Shown here: positions 6,523 through 15,089 of the stretch, piece after piece
How the letters are laid out: every line of letters begins with the position of its first letter
Numbering within the stretch: position 1 is the stretch's first letter
Origin: JAVVUJ01 sp964582545
GTDB lineage: Bacteria > Bacillota > Clostridia > Peptostreptococcales > Anaerovoracaceae
DNA: 41,434 nucleotides
Assembly: GCA_964582545.1 (NCBI GenBank)
Contig: CAZOSB010000022.1
Location: 1 to 41,434, forward strand
Direction of reading: 5' to 3'
Made by a program: the position numbers and the translations under genes
The notes under the pieces: model-generated
Database searches by the model: none
Seen by the model: the letters and a program-made list of their open reading frames with translations, nothing else
What the model was told of the DNA's origin: nothing

Positions 6523-8090
6523 GATAAGCTGAACCCTCGGGTCTTCATGTAATCGGAAGACAAAATGTGATTGGAGGCAGCTTTGCCCTCTGCCGCCAAC
6601 ATCTTGCAGTTTGCGGTTTCCAGCTTTGTAGAAATCTTAGCATTTTTACCTGAAGCTCGATCCATCATTGCAATCATTTCCGGAGTGGTCTTGTCGCCGA
6701 AGTGACTGAAGACAAACATGGCAATAAAGGAAACGATGGCACCTGTAAAGAAGGCAGCATCTCCACTTCCCATGGCAGTCATAACGAAGTTGGTTCCTCC
6801 GCCCAACACCATGGAAGCACAAGCACCAGTAGCGTTGGCTTTTTTCCACCAGATGGCACAGAAGTAACTGGCCATAAAGGAGCAGGCCATAACTCCAAAG
6901 GCGAAGATAACCAGTTTAAACACCCCCGGAGGATTTGCAATGGCAATGGTGATCCCCACGATTCCTACAGCGAAGATCATAATTCTAGACATCATAACCA
7001 CCTGCTTATCCGTAGCATCTGGTTTGAGCCATCTCTTGTATAGGTCGATGGAAAGTACCGTTCCTGTGAGTAATAACAGTGCAGCTACGGTACTCATGAT
7101 GGCAGACATGATGGCTGTTAAAACTACCGCTGCAATAACGCCGGGGAACATCATAAAGGCTAATTCTGGAATAACCATTTCTGGGTCACCGATATTTGGA
7201 AGCAAGATGATTCCACAGATTCCCAAGATGTATGGTGAGAAGATAAACAATTGGTTCCAAACGGTAGCATAGATTAAAGTAGTTTTAGCGGATTTTGGAC
7301 CTTCCATAGCCATATGTTTGATGACTACGTGAGGTAGCCCCACATAACCGATGAGATAAATCAATACGGCGCTGGCGATAACTCCCCAAGCCCCTTGATA
7401 TTGCAGATCTTTACCCCAAACGCTTAAATATGTAGGATCTATGGCCGCCAATTTTAAGTTAAGGGCTGTAAGTCCTCCAATTTTAGAAACAGAAAGGATC
7501 AGCACCCCAATTACAGCAGTTACCATGATGATCCCTTGAATTACATCAGTCCAAGCTACTGCAAAGTATCCGCCTACAAACGTATAGAATAGGATAACTC
7601 CTACCCCTGCAATTAGGGACCACGCTAAGGGGAAACCAAACAGTAAAGAAATCGTCTTTCCGGCTGCAAGGAACTGTGCAAGAATATAACCGCTCAAACC
7701 GAAGATACAGATGACGGAAGCGATTACCTTTACAGATTTAGATCCATTATATCGTTTCTCCAAATACTCTATGGGAGAGATACAATCCAAGAGCTGGGAG
7801 AGTCTTCTCATTCTTCGACCCATAACAGCGATGTTGACGATACCGCCTCCTGCATCACCCACGGCATAGAATAGAGCGAACCAACCGATGGAATAGGCTA
7901 AGGAAGGGCCCCCCATAAACATGTATCCGCTCATAGCGGTGGTCTGCAGGGTGAGGGCAGTGATAAAAGGTCCCATGGACCTTCCGCCTAACAGATAGTC
8001 CTCAGAGCTTTTAGCTTTCTTTTGCCAATAGAGACCAATACCGATCATGGCCACAAAGTAACAGGCCAATACAACTACTTCTACTCTCAT
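6516..8090 (-). CDS. Sodium:solute symporter (SSS family, PutP-like)
   Basis: A 524-residue transporter with about 13 hydrophobic helices. The N-terminus SSEDYLLGGRSMGPF and the following TAMSGYMFMGGPSLAY are hallmark SSS sequences. FVGGYFAVAWTDVIQGIIM matches the central SSS signature around helix 5-6, and SAIMSTVAALLLLTGTVLSIDLYKR matches helix 8, where Na2-site serines/threonines lie. These families couple Na+ entry to uptake of proline, pantothenate or other organic solutes. PutP is the nearest style, but the substrate is not provable. Its start overlaps the stop of the 51-residue partner (TAATG), and its end overlaps the following unknown gene. A C-terminal cytoplasmic tail of about 50 residues is present. 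Confidence 0.92.
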   Translation of the reverse strand: MRVEVVVLACYFVAMIGIGLYWQKKAKSSEDYLLGGRSMGPFITALTLQTTAMSGYMFMGGPSLAYSIGWFALFYAVGDAGGGIVNIAVMGRRMRRLSQLLDCISPIEYLEKRYNGSKSVKVIASVICIFGLSGYILAQFLAAGKTISLLFGFPLAWSLIAGVGVILFYTFVGGYFAVAWTDVIQGIIMVTAVIGVLILSVSKIGGLTALNLKLAAIDPTYLSVWGKDLQYQGAWGVIASAVLIYLIGYVGLPHVVIKHMAMEGPKSAKTTLIYATVWNQLFIFSPYILGICGIILLPNIGDPEMVIPELAFMMFPGVIAAVVLTAIMSAIMSTVAALLLLTGTVLSIDLYKRWLKPDATDKQVVMMSRIMIFAVGIVGITIAIANPPGVFKLVIFAFGVMACSFMASYFCAIWWKKANATGACASMVLGGGTNFVMTAMGSGDAAFFTGAIVSFIAMFVFSHFGDKTTPEMIAMMDRASGKNAKISTKLETANCKMLAAEGKAASNHILSSDYMKTRGFSLSC

Positions 8091-8245
8091 TAGATATGCC
8101 TACCTCCCCCCTCAAATTCGCTATCATCTGTAATAGCATCTTGCTTGGCCATAAAATAGTAGATGATAATAGCAACTGTCATAAAGATCACCGGCCAACT
8201 CAGAAACGCCAAAAATGAGATTACAGGCATTCCAAAAATAGTCAT
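8090..8245 (-). CDS. Small membrane accessory protein of SSS symporter (51 aa)
   Basis: A 51-residue reading frame read directly on the minus strand. It begins MTIFGMPVISFLAFLSWP, carries one membrane helix at about residues 6-31, then an acidic tail (DAITDDSEFE) ending GGGRHI. The ribosome site AAGGAG lies eight bases before the ATG at 8245. Its TAA overlaps the ATG of the symporter by one base. Small single-helix proteins encoded immediately before SSS symporters are known (symporter small accessory proteins, and YhdT before PanF), so it likely assists assembly or activity of the downstream transporter. Confidence 0.8.
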   Translation of the reverse strand: MTIFGMPVISFLAFLSWPVIFMTVAIIIYYFMAKQDAITDDSEFEGGGRHI

Positions 8246-8295
8246 AAGCTTTCTCCTTTCTGAAAAAAATATAAAATAAAATAACTTACTTTTAA

Positions 8296-8324
8296 ATTTT
8301 AAGATAATTCTGTATTTTTATCAA
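8296..8324 (-). promoter_or_regulatory. Promoter of the symporter operon
   Basis: On the minus strand TTGATA (8324-8319) and TAAAAT (8301-8296) are separated by 17 bp, upstream of the 51-residue protein gene. Two AGATATTTA repeats (plus-strand positions 8334-8342 and 8355-8363), 21 bp apart, lie directly upstream of the -35 box and could bind an activator. Confidence 0.65.
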
Positions 8325-8421
8325 CAAACCTAAAGATATTTAGAAGGACTTTATAGATATTTAAACAAACTTTAAACTAAGTTAAAAAAGAATTTAAATT
8401 TGAATTATTAAAAACAAAAAT

Positions 8422-9900
8422 TTACTTGAGAGAATTTATTTCATTAGCAAAGTCTTCTCGATAACGAAGAATCTTTTCTTTGGTTCTTAGGTCTTCTTTT
8501 AACAACAATCCAAGACAGAAAAAAACCATAAGGTTGACGAAGAGGGCAATCATACAACTATAGCAGGAATCCAAGTGTAGAAAAGCGTTTAACAGAATTA
8601 AACATAATATACCGAAGATCATACCGTACAAAGCGGCGGTGGAATTAGATCTTTTCCAGAACAATGCCCCAAAAGTGGGAACGATAATCTGTGAAATACC
8701 TCCCAATGCCAATACTCCCGTTTCCATAATAATAGAGGGATTGTTTAGTAGAAAAGTGTAAGCCAGAGCAGAAATGATTACCACTGCCAATTTGGCAATC
8801 TGCAGAAGCTTCAGGTCTGAAGCTTTTGGATTGATATATTTTCGGTGAACATCGATGGTATAAATGGCAGCCAAGGCATGAATCTGAGAATTTGCGGTGG
8901 ATAAAGCCGCCGCAGCAATGCCGCAAAAAAGTAAACCGCACAGGAACATTTGTCCCTGAGAAAGAATCAAGGATGGAATGAGTTTGTCTGGAGAGTCCAT
9001 ATTTGGAGCTAAGAGTATCCCTGCACTACCCGCCAACATGGGACCCAAGCATTGTATGGCCATCAGAGCCAAAAGGAAGGGCATGATGTTAAAGGTTTCT
9101 TTTTTCCCCACCGCATAAGACCTGATCCACATTTGTGGTCCCATGAGAGCACCCACGGGGACGGCAATAAACAGGCAGATCCAAAAAAGAGGCCCAGCAT
9201 CACCTTGGGGACCCGGCAGCACAATGTTTAGGGGATTTTGGGCCTGAATCTCTTGAAAGACGTAGGGCATACCTCCTGCCAAATTCACCAGATAAAACCC
9301 TATAAAAATCATGGAAACAAATAGACAAACTCCATAGAAAACATCTGCAAGGGCCACGGCTCTCAGTCCCCCCGCCCACAAATATATGATGATGATGGCA
9401 TAAAAAAGCAAGCCGCAAATCCTCCAAGGAATGGCGCCTTGAGTAGCCACCTCTATCAAGTAAGCGCCACCTGACAGTTGAATCTGTAGGTAAGGAAAGG
9501 TAAAGACGACCAGGACAGCGGTGATGACAATATTTAAGATTTTAGAACCATAGATGTCGTTAAAAAAATCTGTGGGCGTGATGTATTTATATTTCTTGCC
9601 GTAAAACCAAATTCGTTTTCCTATAAAATAGAAGCCTATTCCAAACAGGGCATCCCAAGCAATGGCGGTTAAGTATATGGGTCCTTTTTCATAAAAATAG
9701 GTGGCGGCTCCCAAAAAGGCAAAGATGCTCATCCAAGTGGAATAGACTGTAAAAAATGTCAATATTGTAGACATCTTGCGACTCTGGAGAAAAAAATCTT
9801 CCGCAGTGGGAAAAGACTTCTTTCTGGCCATTTCCGCTAGAATCAAGGGTACCAATGTAAAGGCGAAAACTGTGAGTAAAACTGGGCTTGATGCGTTCAT
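8422..9900 (-). CDS. Sodium:solute symporter family protein
   Basis: A 492-residue membrane protein with about 13 helices, distinct from the neighbouring symporter. SSS landmarks include TAEDFFLQSRKMSTILTFFT at the first loop, the LWAGGLRAVALADVFYGVC central signature, and AAAALSTANSQIHALAAIYT in the helix carrying Na+-site residues. It is predicted to import an organic solute with Na+, and the substrate is unknown. It is divergently transcribed from a sensor kinase gene 148 bp away, which makes the two-component system a candidate regulator. Ribosome site AGAGGA precedes the ATG at 9900. The 3' spacer to the next leftward operon is short and without a clear terminator. Confidence 0.9.
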   Translation of the reverse strand: MNASSPVLLTVFAFTLVPLILAEMARKKSFPTAEDFFLQSRKMSTILTFFTVYSTWMSIFAFLGAATYFYEKGPIYLTAIAWDALFGIGFYFIGKRIWFYGKKYKYITPTDFFNDIYGSKILNIVITAVLVVFTFPYLQIQLSGGAYLIEVATQGAIPWRICGLLFYAIIIIYLWAGGLRAVALADVFYGVCLFVSMIFIGFYLVNLAGGMPYVFQEIQAQNPLNIVLPGPQGDAGPLFWICLFIAVPVGALMGPQMWIRSYAVGKKETFNIMPFLLALMAIQCLGPMLAGSAGILLAPNMDSPDKLIPSLILSQGQMFLCGLLFCGIAAAALSTANSQIHALAAIYTIDVHRKYINPKASDLKLLQIAKLAVVIISALAYTFLLNNPSIIMETGVLALGGISQIIVPTFGALFWKRSNSTAALYGMIFGILCLILLNAFLHLDSCYSCMIALFVNLMVFFCLGLLLKEDLRTKEKILRYREDFANEINSLK

Positions 9901-9943
9901 CTTTAATTCCTCTTGTTATATTTTAAATCTTAAATGTTATTTC

Positions 9944-9963
9944 CTTTGAAACTTCTTTGAAAC
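9944..9963. repeat. Tandem CTTTGAAAC direct repeats, candidate response-regulator site
   Basis: CTTTGAAAC occurs at 9944-9952 and 9955-9963, an 11-bp period typical of tandem half-sites of OmpR/PhoB-type regulators. The repeats lie between the divergent symporter and kinase genes and end 3 bp before the -35 box of the kinase promoter. Confidence 0.6.
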
Positions 9964-9966
9964 ATG

Positions 9967-9995
9967 TTGATTGTATCATAAATATATTTTAAAAT
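9967..9995 (+). promoter_or_regulatory. Promoter of the two-component system
   Basis: TTGATT (9967-9972) and TAAAAT (9990-9995) with 17-bp spacing lie 53 bp before the kinase ATG. Direct repeats abut its upstream edge, consistent with autoregulation by the encoded OmpR-type regulator. Confidence 0.7.
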
Positions 9996-10048
9996 ATACT
10001 GAAACTTAAAATTACAAAAGTTGCAATAAAAAGCAGAGGGGAGAAATC

Positions 10049-11752
10049 ATGTACCTGTCCGTTTTACTTTTTGCCTTTGTCATCATGTCCTTGCTCATGT
10101 CTATTACCTACTTCATCTTATTTTCAAAAAACCAAGAGCGATTTATACAGTTCTGGGGCATGGCATGGTTCGCCTATTCTCTCAGTTTGATATTTCTGAT
10201 TTTATCCTTGGATTTTGACTTATTTAAACTATCTGAAATTAGAAAAATCTTCGATATGTACCATATCCTGTTTTTACTCTTTGGTGCCTACGCCTTTATT
10301 CACTTTCAGATGCCCAGCTACTGGTACCGTTTTTCCTTCTACCTGTTTATATGGGTCATCATAGGGATCTACTATCAGTTTGATCCTTTTTCCGTTTATA
10401 CCCCAGTGGCACTGTTTCAGATTGCCGCCACCATCACGCTCTGTCACGTGATCTACACTTACTGGCAAATACCGGGGTTAAATAAGGCCTTGGTCATTTC
10501 AGTCTTTGCATTTTGGGGTATCGGCAAGTCGGTGTTGTCCATATTCGAACTGTTTTACCATCAAACCTCAGCGCTGTATTTATTGGAAATCGTATTTACC
10601 AATGTGCTGAGCTTTTGCATTTTTATGGTATATATACAAAGGATTCAAATGAACTCGGCATCCGGGGAGAAGCTATATCGCACGATTGCAGAAAATGCCA
10701 CAGACGTAATCTTTTATTATTCACTGTTGCCCAAACCGGCCTTCACCTACATCACCCCGTCAGTGGAAGCCTTAACGGGGTATTCTCCTAAAGAATTCTA
10801 TAAAAATCCCGAATTTTATTTGAATATTGTGGATGCCGCCTACTTTGAAGAAATTGCGGAAATCTTTCAAGGAAGGGGCGAAAGCGCCAACACAAAAATT
10901 CTTAGGGTTCTTACCAAGGAAGGTGTGCCCAAGTGGTGCCAGTTTAGCAACAAAATTATTCTTGAAGAGGAAAGACCTAAGGCAATAGAGAGCTTTGTAA
11001 GGGATATTTCACTCATGAAAGAGGCAGAAGAGCAGCTTCTAAAAGCCAAAAATTCCAGAGATTTATTGTTGTCTTACATATCTCACGAGTTAAAAACCCC
11101 GGTATCTTCAATTTTAGGCTATGTAAACGGAATCTTAGATGGTATAATCATAGAGGAAAAAGACCAAAAGGCGGCGTTACAAATCATCTCATCTAAGACC
11201 TTAACCTTAGAGAGATTGATCGATGACCTATTTCTTTTATCCAAGCTGGAGACCAAACATTTTTCCTTTAAATTTGCAGAAATTTCTGCAGAGGAGCTTT
11301 GCCGAGAGTTGCTATACAGTGTAACTCTGGACGTCAACAGTGCAGAAATGGAGCTGACTTTTGAGGCGGATTGGGATCAGTTGAGTAAAGACTACGTAAT
11401 TGCAGATCCGGAGCGCATAAAGCAGGTTCTCACGAATATTGTCTTTAATGCCATTAAATTTTCTAAGCAAGGGGATACCATTCATATCCATTTTGAGGTG
11501 TTGAAGGAGCAGAACGTACTGCGCATTACCGTTTCTGATCAAGGTGCAGGTATTTCCAAGGAAAACCTCCCCTATATCTTTGACCGTTTCTTTAAGTATT
11601 CGGCAGATTCTGCCCCTGAGGAGACCGGTAATGGTTTGGGATTGACGCTTTCAAAGCAAATCATAGAATCCCATGGAGGGCGCATAGGGGCAGAGAGTGT
11701 GTTGGGTCAGGGTAGTGTATTTCAATTTGAATTGCCGATTTTTGATGCATAA
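10049..11752 (+). CDS. Membrane-bound PAS-domain sensor histidine kinase
   Basis: A 567-residue sensor kinase. Residues about 1-205 contain six to seven hydrophobic helices with no large extracytoplasmic loop, so it may sense a membrane or intramembrane signal. A PAS domain follows (about 215-330: YRTIAENATDVIFYYS, SVEALTGYSPKEFY, WCQFSNKIILEE). The HisKA domain carries LLSYISHELKTPVSS with H346 as phosphorylated histidine. The HATPase domain shows FNAIKF (N box), DQGAGIS (G1), FDRFFKY (F box) and ETGNGLGLTL (G2). GGGGAG precedes the ATG. It is co-transcribed with the response regulator 44 bp downstream and divergent from a sodium symporter gene, a likely target. Confidence 0.92.
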   Translation: MYLSVLLFAFVIMSLLMSITYFILFSKNQERFIQFWGMAWFAYSLSLIFLILSLDFDLFKLSEIRKIFDMYHILFLLFGAYAFIHFQMPSYWYRFSFYLFIWVIIGIYYQFDPFSVYTPVALFQIAATITLCHVIYTYWQIPGLNKALVISVFAFWGIGKSVLSIFELFYHQTSALYLLEIVFTNVLSFCIFMVYIQRIQMNSASGEKLYRTIAENATDVIFYYSLLPKPAFTYITPSVEALTGYSPKEFYKNPEFYLNIVDAAYFEEIAEIFQGRGESANTKILRVLTKEGVPKWCQFSNKIILEEERPKAIESFVRDISLMKEAEEQLLKAKNSRDLLLSYISHELKTPVSSILGYVNGILDGIIIEEKDQKAALQIISSKTLTLERLIDDLFLLSKLETKHFSFKFAEISAEELCRELLYSVTLDVNSAEMELTFEADWDQLSKDYVIADPERIKQVLTNIVFNAIKFSKQGDTIHIHFEVLKEQNVLRITVSDQGAGISKENLPYIFDRFFKYSADSAPEETGNGLGLTLSKQIIESHGGRIGAESVLGQGSVFQFELPIFDA

Positions 11753-11796
11753 GTCCGTTATTGTCCATAAATACTTATTACGGTACGGGGGTGCCT

Positions 11797-12513
11797 ATGG
11801 CCGGTGAAAAAATTTTAATCGTTGATGATGAAAGACCCATCAACAAAATTATTGGCTCCTATCTGGAGAAGGAAGGATTTCAGTATTTTTCCGCATACAA
11901 TGGAATGGAAGCGCTGCATCTCATTAAAGAAAAAAAACCGGATTTGATCATATTAGATATGATGCTACCGGATATAGATGGTGTGGCTGTATGTTTGGAA
12001 ATTCGGAAAAGTGAAGATATTCCCATTTTATTTCTCAGCTGTAAGGGAGAGGAAATCGATAAGATTGTAGCTTTGTCAGTAGGCGGAGATGACTACATTA
12101 CAAAACCATTTTTACCCGGTGAGTTGATTGCCCGAGTGAAGGCCAACTTGAGAAGACATAGGAATCAGCCGGTTCAACGTGAAGAAGAATCGGTTGATTC
12201 GGAAAGTCTACATTTTCCGGGTTTAGATATAGACTTTGTGGAAAGGGAGGTTTTGGTGGACGGAAGCCCCGTGGCGTTGCTTCATAAGGAGTTTGAAATA
12301 TTAAAGTTACTTGCTACGAACCCAAAGCGAATCTTTAGCGCGGAGCAAATTTTTGAATTGGTCTGGAAAAGCTCTTGTCTGGACGGTGATGCAAAGACGG
12401 TGATGGTTTACATCAGCACCTTGCGTAAAAAGATAGAGACCAATCCCAGCAATCCCAAATATATTGCCAGTGTTCGTGGGTTAGGTTATAAATTAAATTA
12501 TCGAAATTTTTAA
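11797..12513 (+). CDS. OmpR/PhoB-type response regulator
   Basis: A 238-residue two-domain regulator. The receiver domain has the acidic pair DD at 10-11, phospho-acceptor D54 in IILDMMLPD, and the conserved lysine in DYITKPFLPGEL. The C-terminal winged-helix DNA-binding domain (about 140-238) shows LLHKEFEILKLLATNP, the recognition helix DAKTVMVYISTLRKKIE and the final ASVRGLGYKLN hairpin. The ATG at 11797 has GGGGTG seven bases upstream and is preferred over an in-frame TTG at 11761. Partner of the preceding kinase. It ends only 5 bp from the convergent aldolase gene, so there is no room for a stand-alone terminator. Confidence 0.95.
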   Translation: MAGEKILIVDDERPINKIIGSYLEKEGFQYFSAYNGMEALHLIKEKKPDLIILDMMLPDIDGVAVCLEIRKSEDIPILFLSCKGEEIDKIVALSVGGDDYITKPFLPGELIARVKANLRRHRNQPVQREEESVDSESLHFPGLDIDFVEREVLVDGSPVALLHKEFEILKLLATNPKRIFSAEQIFELVWKSSCLDGDAKTVMVYISTLRKKIETNPSNPKYIASVRGLGYKLNYRNF

Positions 12514-12518
12514 TATTC

Positions 12519-13526
12519 TTACCTATCTCTCATTTTAGAGTATTTCTTCAGATAGTTGAAACGCATGAGATAACAGTCCAAAGGATTGATTGGATCAGGT
12601 TTTTTAAAGAGAGTAGCCCCCAGAAAAGCTTTACAGTTTTTTCTGACGATTACGGAGATAGCCTCTGCATCCCCCCGTGTATTGGCGATACACACTGCAC
12701 CTTGACCGGGGATAAATGCTGCTCCTGTATCCTTGGGTAGAACTGCATTTATTTTCGTTCCTACGATTTGTGCAAAGTCATCGATATAAGGTCTTAAAAC
12801 CGGAACCAACGCAGAAACACGAACCACCTCCGGATCTTGATTCCAAACAATTTGTTTATGCGTTTCATATTCGCTCTGTATTTGATGAAGTTTTTGTTGA
12901 CTAATTTCTGGACTGTGATCCTCATAGGCCTTTAAATCACCGAATTTATTGCGTTTTTTCTCAATATACCTCATGCTGGCAATTTCCAAGGTTTGAGCAA
13001 CAGCAAAGGCTTCCTCATAATCTGTTCCATAACAAAGGGCACCGTGATTTTTCATAATAACGGCTTTTCCCGGTGAGAGCTTCACCGCTTTTATAACATT
13101 CTTACATAATTTGGCACTGCCGGGCAGAGCATAATCGGCACAGATTACTTCATCATACAGACCCTCATAATTCTCATCCAGGCGTATGATATCAAAACCG
13201 ATGGAGGAAAGAACAGAAGCATTTTCTTGATGGGTATGAATGATGAAATTCACATCCCTTCGAAGTTTATAAAGTTCCCCATGCAAAGCTTTTTCCGAAG
13301 ATGGAACCTTGCCTTTTTCCCCCTGAAGGGTTTTCAGGTTCACGGTTACCATATCTTCTTCCTTTAAGGTGTGATATTCTTTGCCACTTGGGGTAATTAC
13401 GAATAAATCCTGATTGACCCTACAGCTTACATTGCCCCAAGTACGAGCAATCAAGCCGGTTTCTGCTAATTGTTTGCCAGCTTCGGTTACTTGTTGTCTT
13501 GCTTTTGCTATCTCCATTTGCTCCAT
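12519..13526 (-). CDS. Class II aldolase/adducin family protein with C-terminal extension
   Basis: A 335-residue protein. Residues about 5-205 are a class II aldolase domain like L-fuculose-phosphate aldolase: ARTWGNVSCR (N32 loop), ITPSGKEYHTL, SSEKALHGELY (catalytic/zinc Glu and His), IIHTHQE (H97, H99, zinc) and MKNHGALCYG (H161, zinc). Such enzymes cleave or epimerise sugar phosphates, or act on other aldols, using zinc. Residues about 215-335 form a second segment (LVPVLRPYIDDFAQIV, GAVCIANTRGDAEAISVIVRKN) that is found in some two-domain class II aldolase homologues. It is last in a leftward operon after the ThiF-like and nitroreductase genes. Its substrate is unknown. Confidence 0.85.
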   Translation of the reverse strand: MEQMEIAKARQQVTEAGKQLAETGLIARTWGNVSCRVNQDLFVITPSGKEYHTLKEEDMVTVNLKTLQGEKGKVPSSEKALHGELYKLRRDVNFIIHTHQENASVLSSIGFDIIRLDENYEGLYDEVICADYALPGSAKLCKNVIKAVKLSPGKAVIMKNHGALCYGTDYEEAFAVAQTLEIASMRYIEKKRNKFGDLKAYEDHSPEISQQKLHQIQSEYETHKQIVWNQDPEVVRVSALVPVLRPYIDDFAQIVGTKINAVLPKDTGAAFIPGQGAVCIANTRGDAEAISVIVRKNCKAFLGATLFKKPDPINPLDCYLMRFNYLKKYSKMRDR

Positions 13527-13535
13527 CTTTCTACT

Positions 13536-14216
13536 TTAAAATTCGAATATTTCATAATTATGTTCTAAAATATCGATTACTAACATCTTATTTCTAAGTT
13601 GTTCTCCTTTTCCCAAAAGGACTTTCACGGTTTGAGCCGCTTCCAAAGAAGCCACTAAAGCGGGGGTAAAGGAAGGATTTCCAAGCTCTGTTTCCATGCC
13701 CTTGTTGCTGCTGTCGGAGTAAAGCTTTTGAAGCAAGCGATCACCGGGCATAATGACAGCCACTTGACCATACCAACCTGCAATGGCACCGTGCACCAAA
13801 GGAATCTTTAGAACCTCGCATGCTTCTTCTAAAAGTTTTCGAGTATCTAAATTGTCCAGAGCATCTACGACGATATGATGCCCTTCAATGATACTATCAC
13901 AGTTTTCTCCAGTTACAAACTCATGGATTGGTTTTAGGGTAACCAAAGAGTTTACGGTAGCCATTCTCTCTTTAGCCGCCAACGCTTTGCTTTTCCCAAT
14001 CAGTCCTTCGGTGGAAAGGATTTGCCGGTTTAGGTTTGTCTCGTCAAAGACATCCCCATCTACGGCGGTAATCGTGCCGATACCTAACCTGCCTAACAGC
14101 TCGATTACGTATCCACCCAATCCTCCACAGCCTATGACGCAGACTTTGAAATCCTTCAGCTCGTTGTTTTCCTGAGGGCTCAAAGTATTCATATTTCTCT
14201 CGTATCTTTTTTCCAT
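13536..14216 (-). CDS. HesA/MoeB/ThiF family adenylyltransferase
   Basis: An E1-like adenylating enzyme of about 226 residues. It has the Rossmann loop VIGCGGLGGYV, the ATP-site TNLNRQIL and K-ALAAKER segments, DALDNLDTR with its catalytic aspartate, and VHGAIAGWYGQVAVI. These enzymes adenylate the C-terminal Gly-Gly of small sulfur-carrier proteins (MoaD, ThiS) in molybdopterin, tungstopterin or thiamine synthesis. The CxxC zinc pairs of canonical MoeB/ThiF are not seen. No carrier protein gene is nearby. I choose ATG 14216 (AGAGGA about ten bases upstream). An in-frame TTG at 14282 would overlap the nitroreductase gene and add 22 residues without a ribosome site. Confidence 0.85.
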   Translation of the reverse strand: MEKRYERNMNTLSPQENNELKDFKVCVIGCGGLGGYVIELLGRLGIGTITAVDGDVFDETNLNRQILSTEGLIGKSKALAAKERMATVNSLVTLKPIHEFVTGENCDSIIEGHHIVVDALDNLDTRKLLEEACEVLKIPLVHGAIAGWYGQVAVIMPGDRLLQKLYSDSSNKGMETELGNPSFTPALVASLEAAQTVKVLLGKGEQLRNKMLVIDILEHNYEIFEF

Positions 14217-14274
14217 TTTCTTGTGATCCTCTTGTTTTTGCCCTTTGATTATTTGGAGGGTTTTAACCGCTGAA

Positions 14275-14934
14275 TTAATCAATGTAGGTGTAGATTTCTT
14301 CTATAGTTTTTTTCCCGGGACTCTTTGGGTTATCCTCAGGAATTCCTAAGGACATGAGTGCCCCCATAAAGTATCCCTCTTTTTCGAACCCTATCTCTTT
14401 CTTTAATAGCTCCTGAATTTCTCGGGCAGCATAGTTAGCGCTGGTGAGCCAGCAAGTTCCATAACCTAAATCGATAGCCTTCAAGGTGAAGTTCTCCAGT
14501 GCAGCACCTAAGCTCTGCATTCCGGGGCTTCTCAAATAAACCAAATCATCAGTGCTCTCCTTTGGATATTCCGCAAAGGTCATCTCATGGTATCCTGAGG
14601 GGAAATAAGTGGCGGTATAAACCACAACCAGAACCGGTGCCTTTAAAAAAAACAAAGTTAGATTTTTGACAAATTTTCGAAATCGATAGCCTCTTTCCGT
14701 ATCCTTCTTATCCATTTCTAGAGCTATTTCTTCATTTTTAGTTTGAATGACATCTGATATTTTATGCATAAGAGCTTTGTTTTTAATGCATACAAAATGC
14801 CAATTTTGAATATTCTTTCCTGATGGAGCAGTGCCGGCGGCCTGAACAATTTCTCTAATATGGACCTCCGGAATGTCCCCGTCCTTATAATGGCGTATGC
14901 TTTGCCGCCTGTTAAGTGCCTCCTGCAGTTCCAT
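14275..14934 (-). CDS. Nitroreductase family protein
   Basis: A 219-residue flavoprotein of the nitroreductase/FMN-reductase family. ALNRRQSIRHYKDGDI is the N-terminal FMN-phosphate motif (RxSxR), followed by AAGTAPSGKNIQNWHFVCI and the late GYGTCWLTSANYA and LMSLGIPED strands that complete the FMN pocket in the dimer. It probably transfers two electrons from NAD(P)H to an unknown acceptor. GGAGG precedes the ATG. It is first in the operon with the ThiF-like and aldolase genes, whose grouping suggests a shared redox or cofactor-related pathway, though none is identifiable. Confidence 0.88.
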   Translation of the reverse strand: MELQEALNRRQSIRHYKDGDIPEVHIREIVQAAGTAPSGKNIQNWHFVCIKNKALMHKISDVIQTKNEEIALEMDKKDTERGYRFRKFVKNLTLFFLKAPVLVVVYTATYFPSGYHEMTFAEYPKESTDDLVYLRSPGMQSLGAALENFTLKAIDLGYGTCWLTSANYAAREIQELLKKEIGFEKEGYFMGALMSLGIPEDNPKSPGKKTIEEIYTYID

Positions 14935-14974
14935 AATACCTCCGCAAATTTAACGTAAAATGCCATGAATTATT

Positions 14975-15003
14975 TTGCATTTCTAATATAATAATGATAT
15001 TAT
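14975..15003 (+). promoter_or_regulatory. Promoter of the ECF S-component gene
   Basis: TTGCAT (14975-14980) and TATTAT (14998-15003) are separated by 17 bp. The resulting leader of about 80 nt contains complementary AAAGGT/ACCTTT segments that could form a stem, but I cannot match it to a known riboswitch. Confidence 0.6.
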
Positions 15004-15089
15004 ATTCTGTAGAGAACTAAAGGTCAATATGAGAATCAATCATACCTTTGACGTTTTGAGAATACCGGATCAGAAAGGAAAGCGATAGG

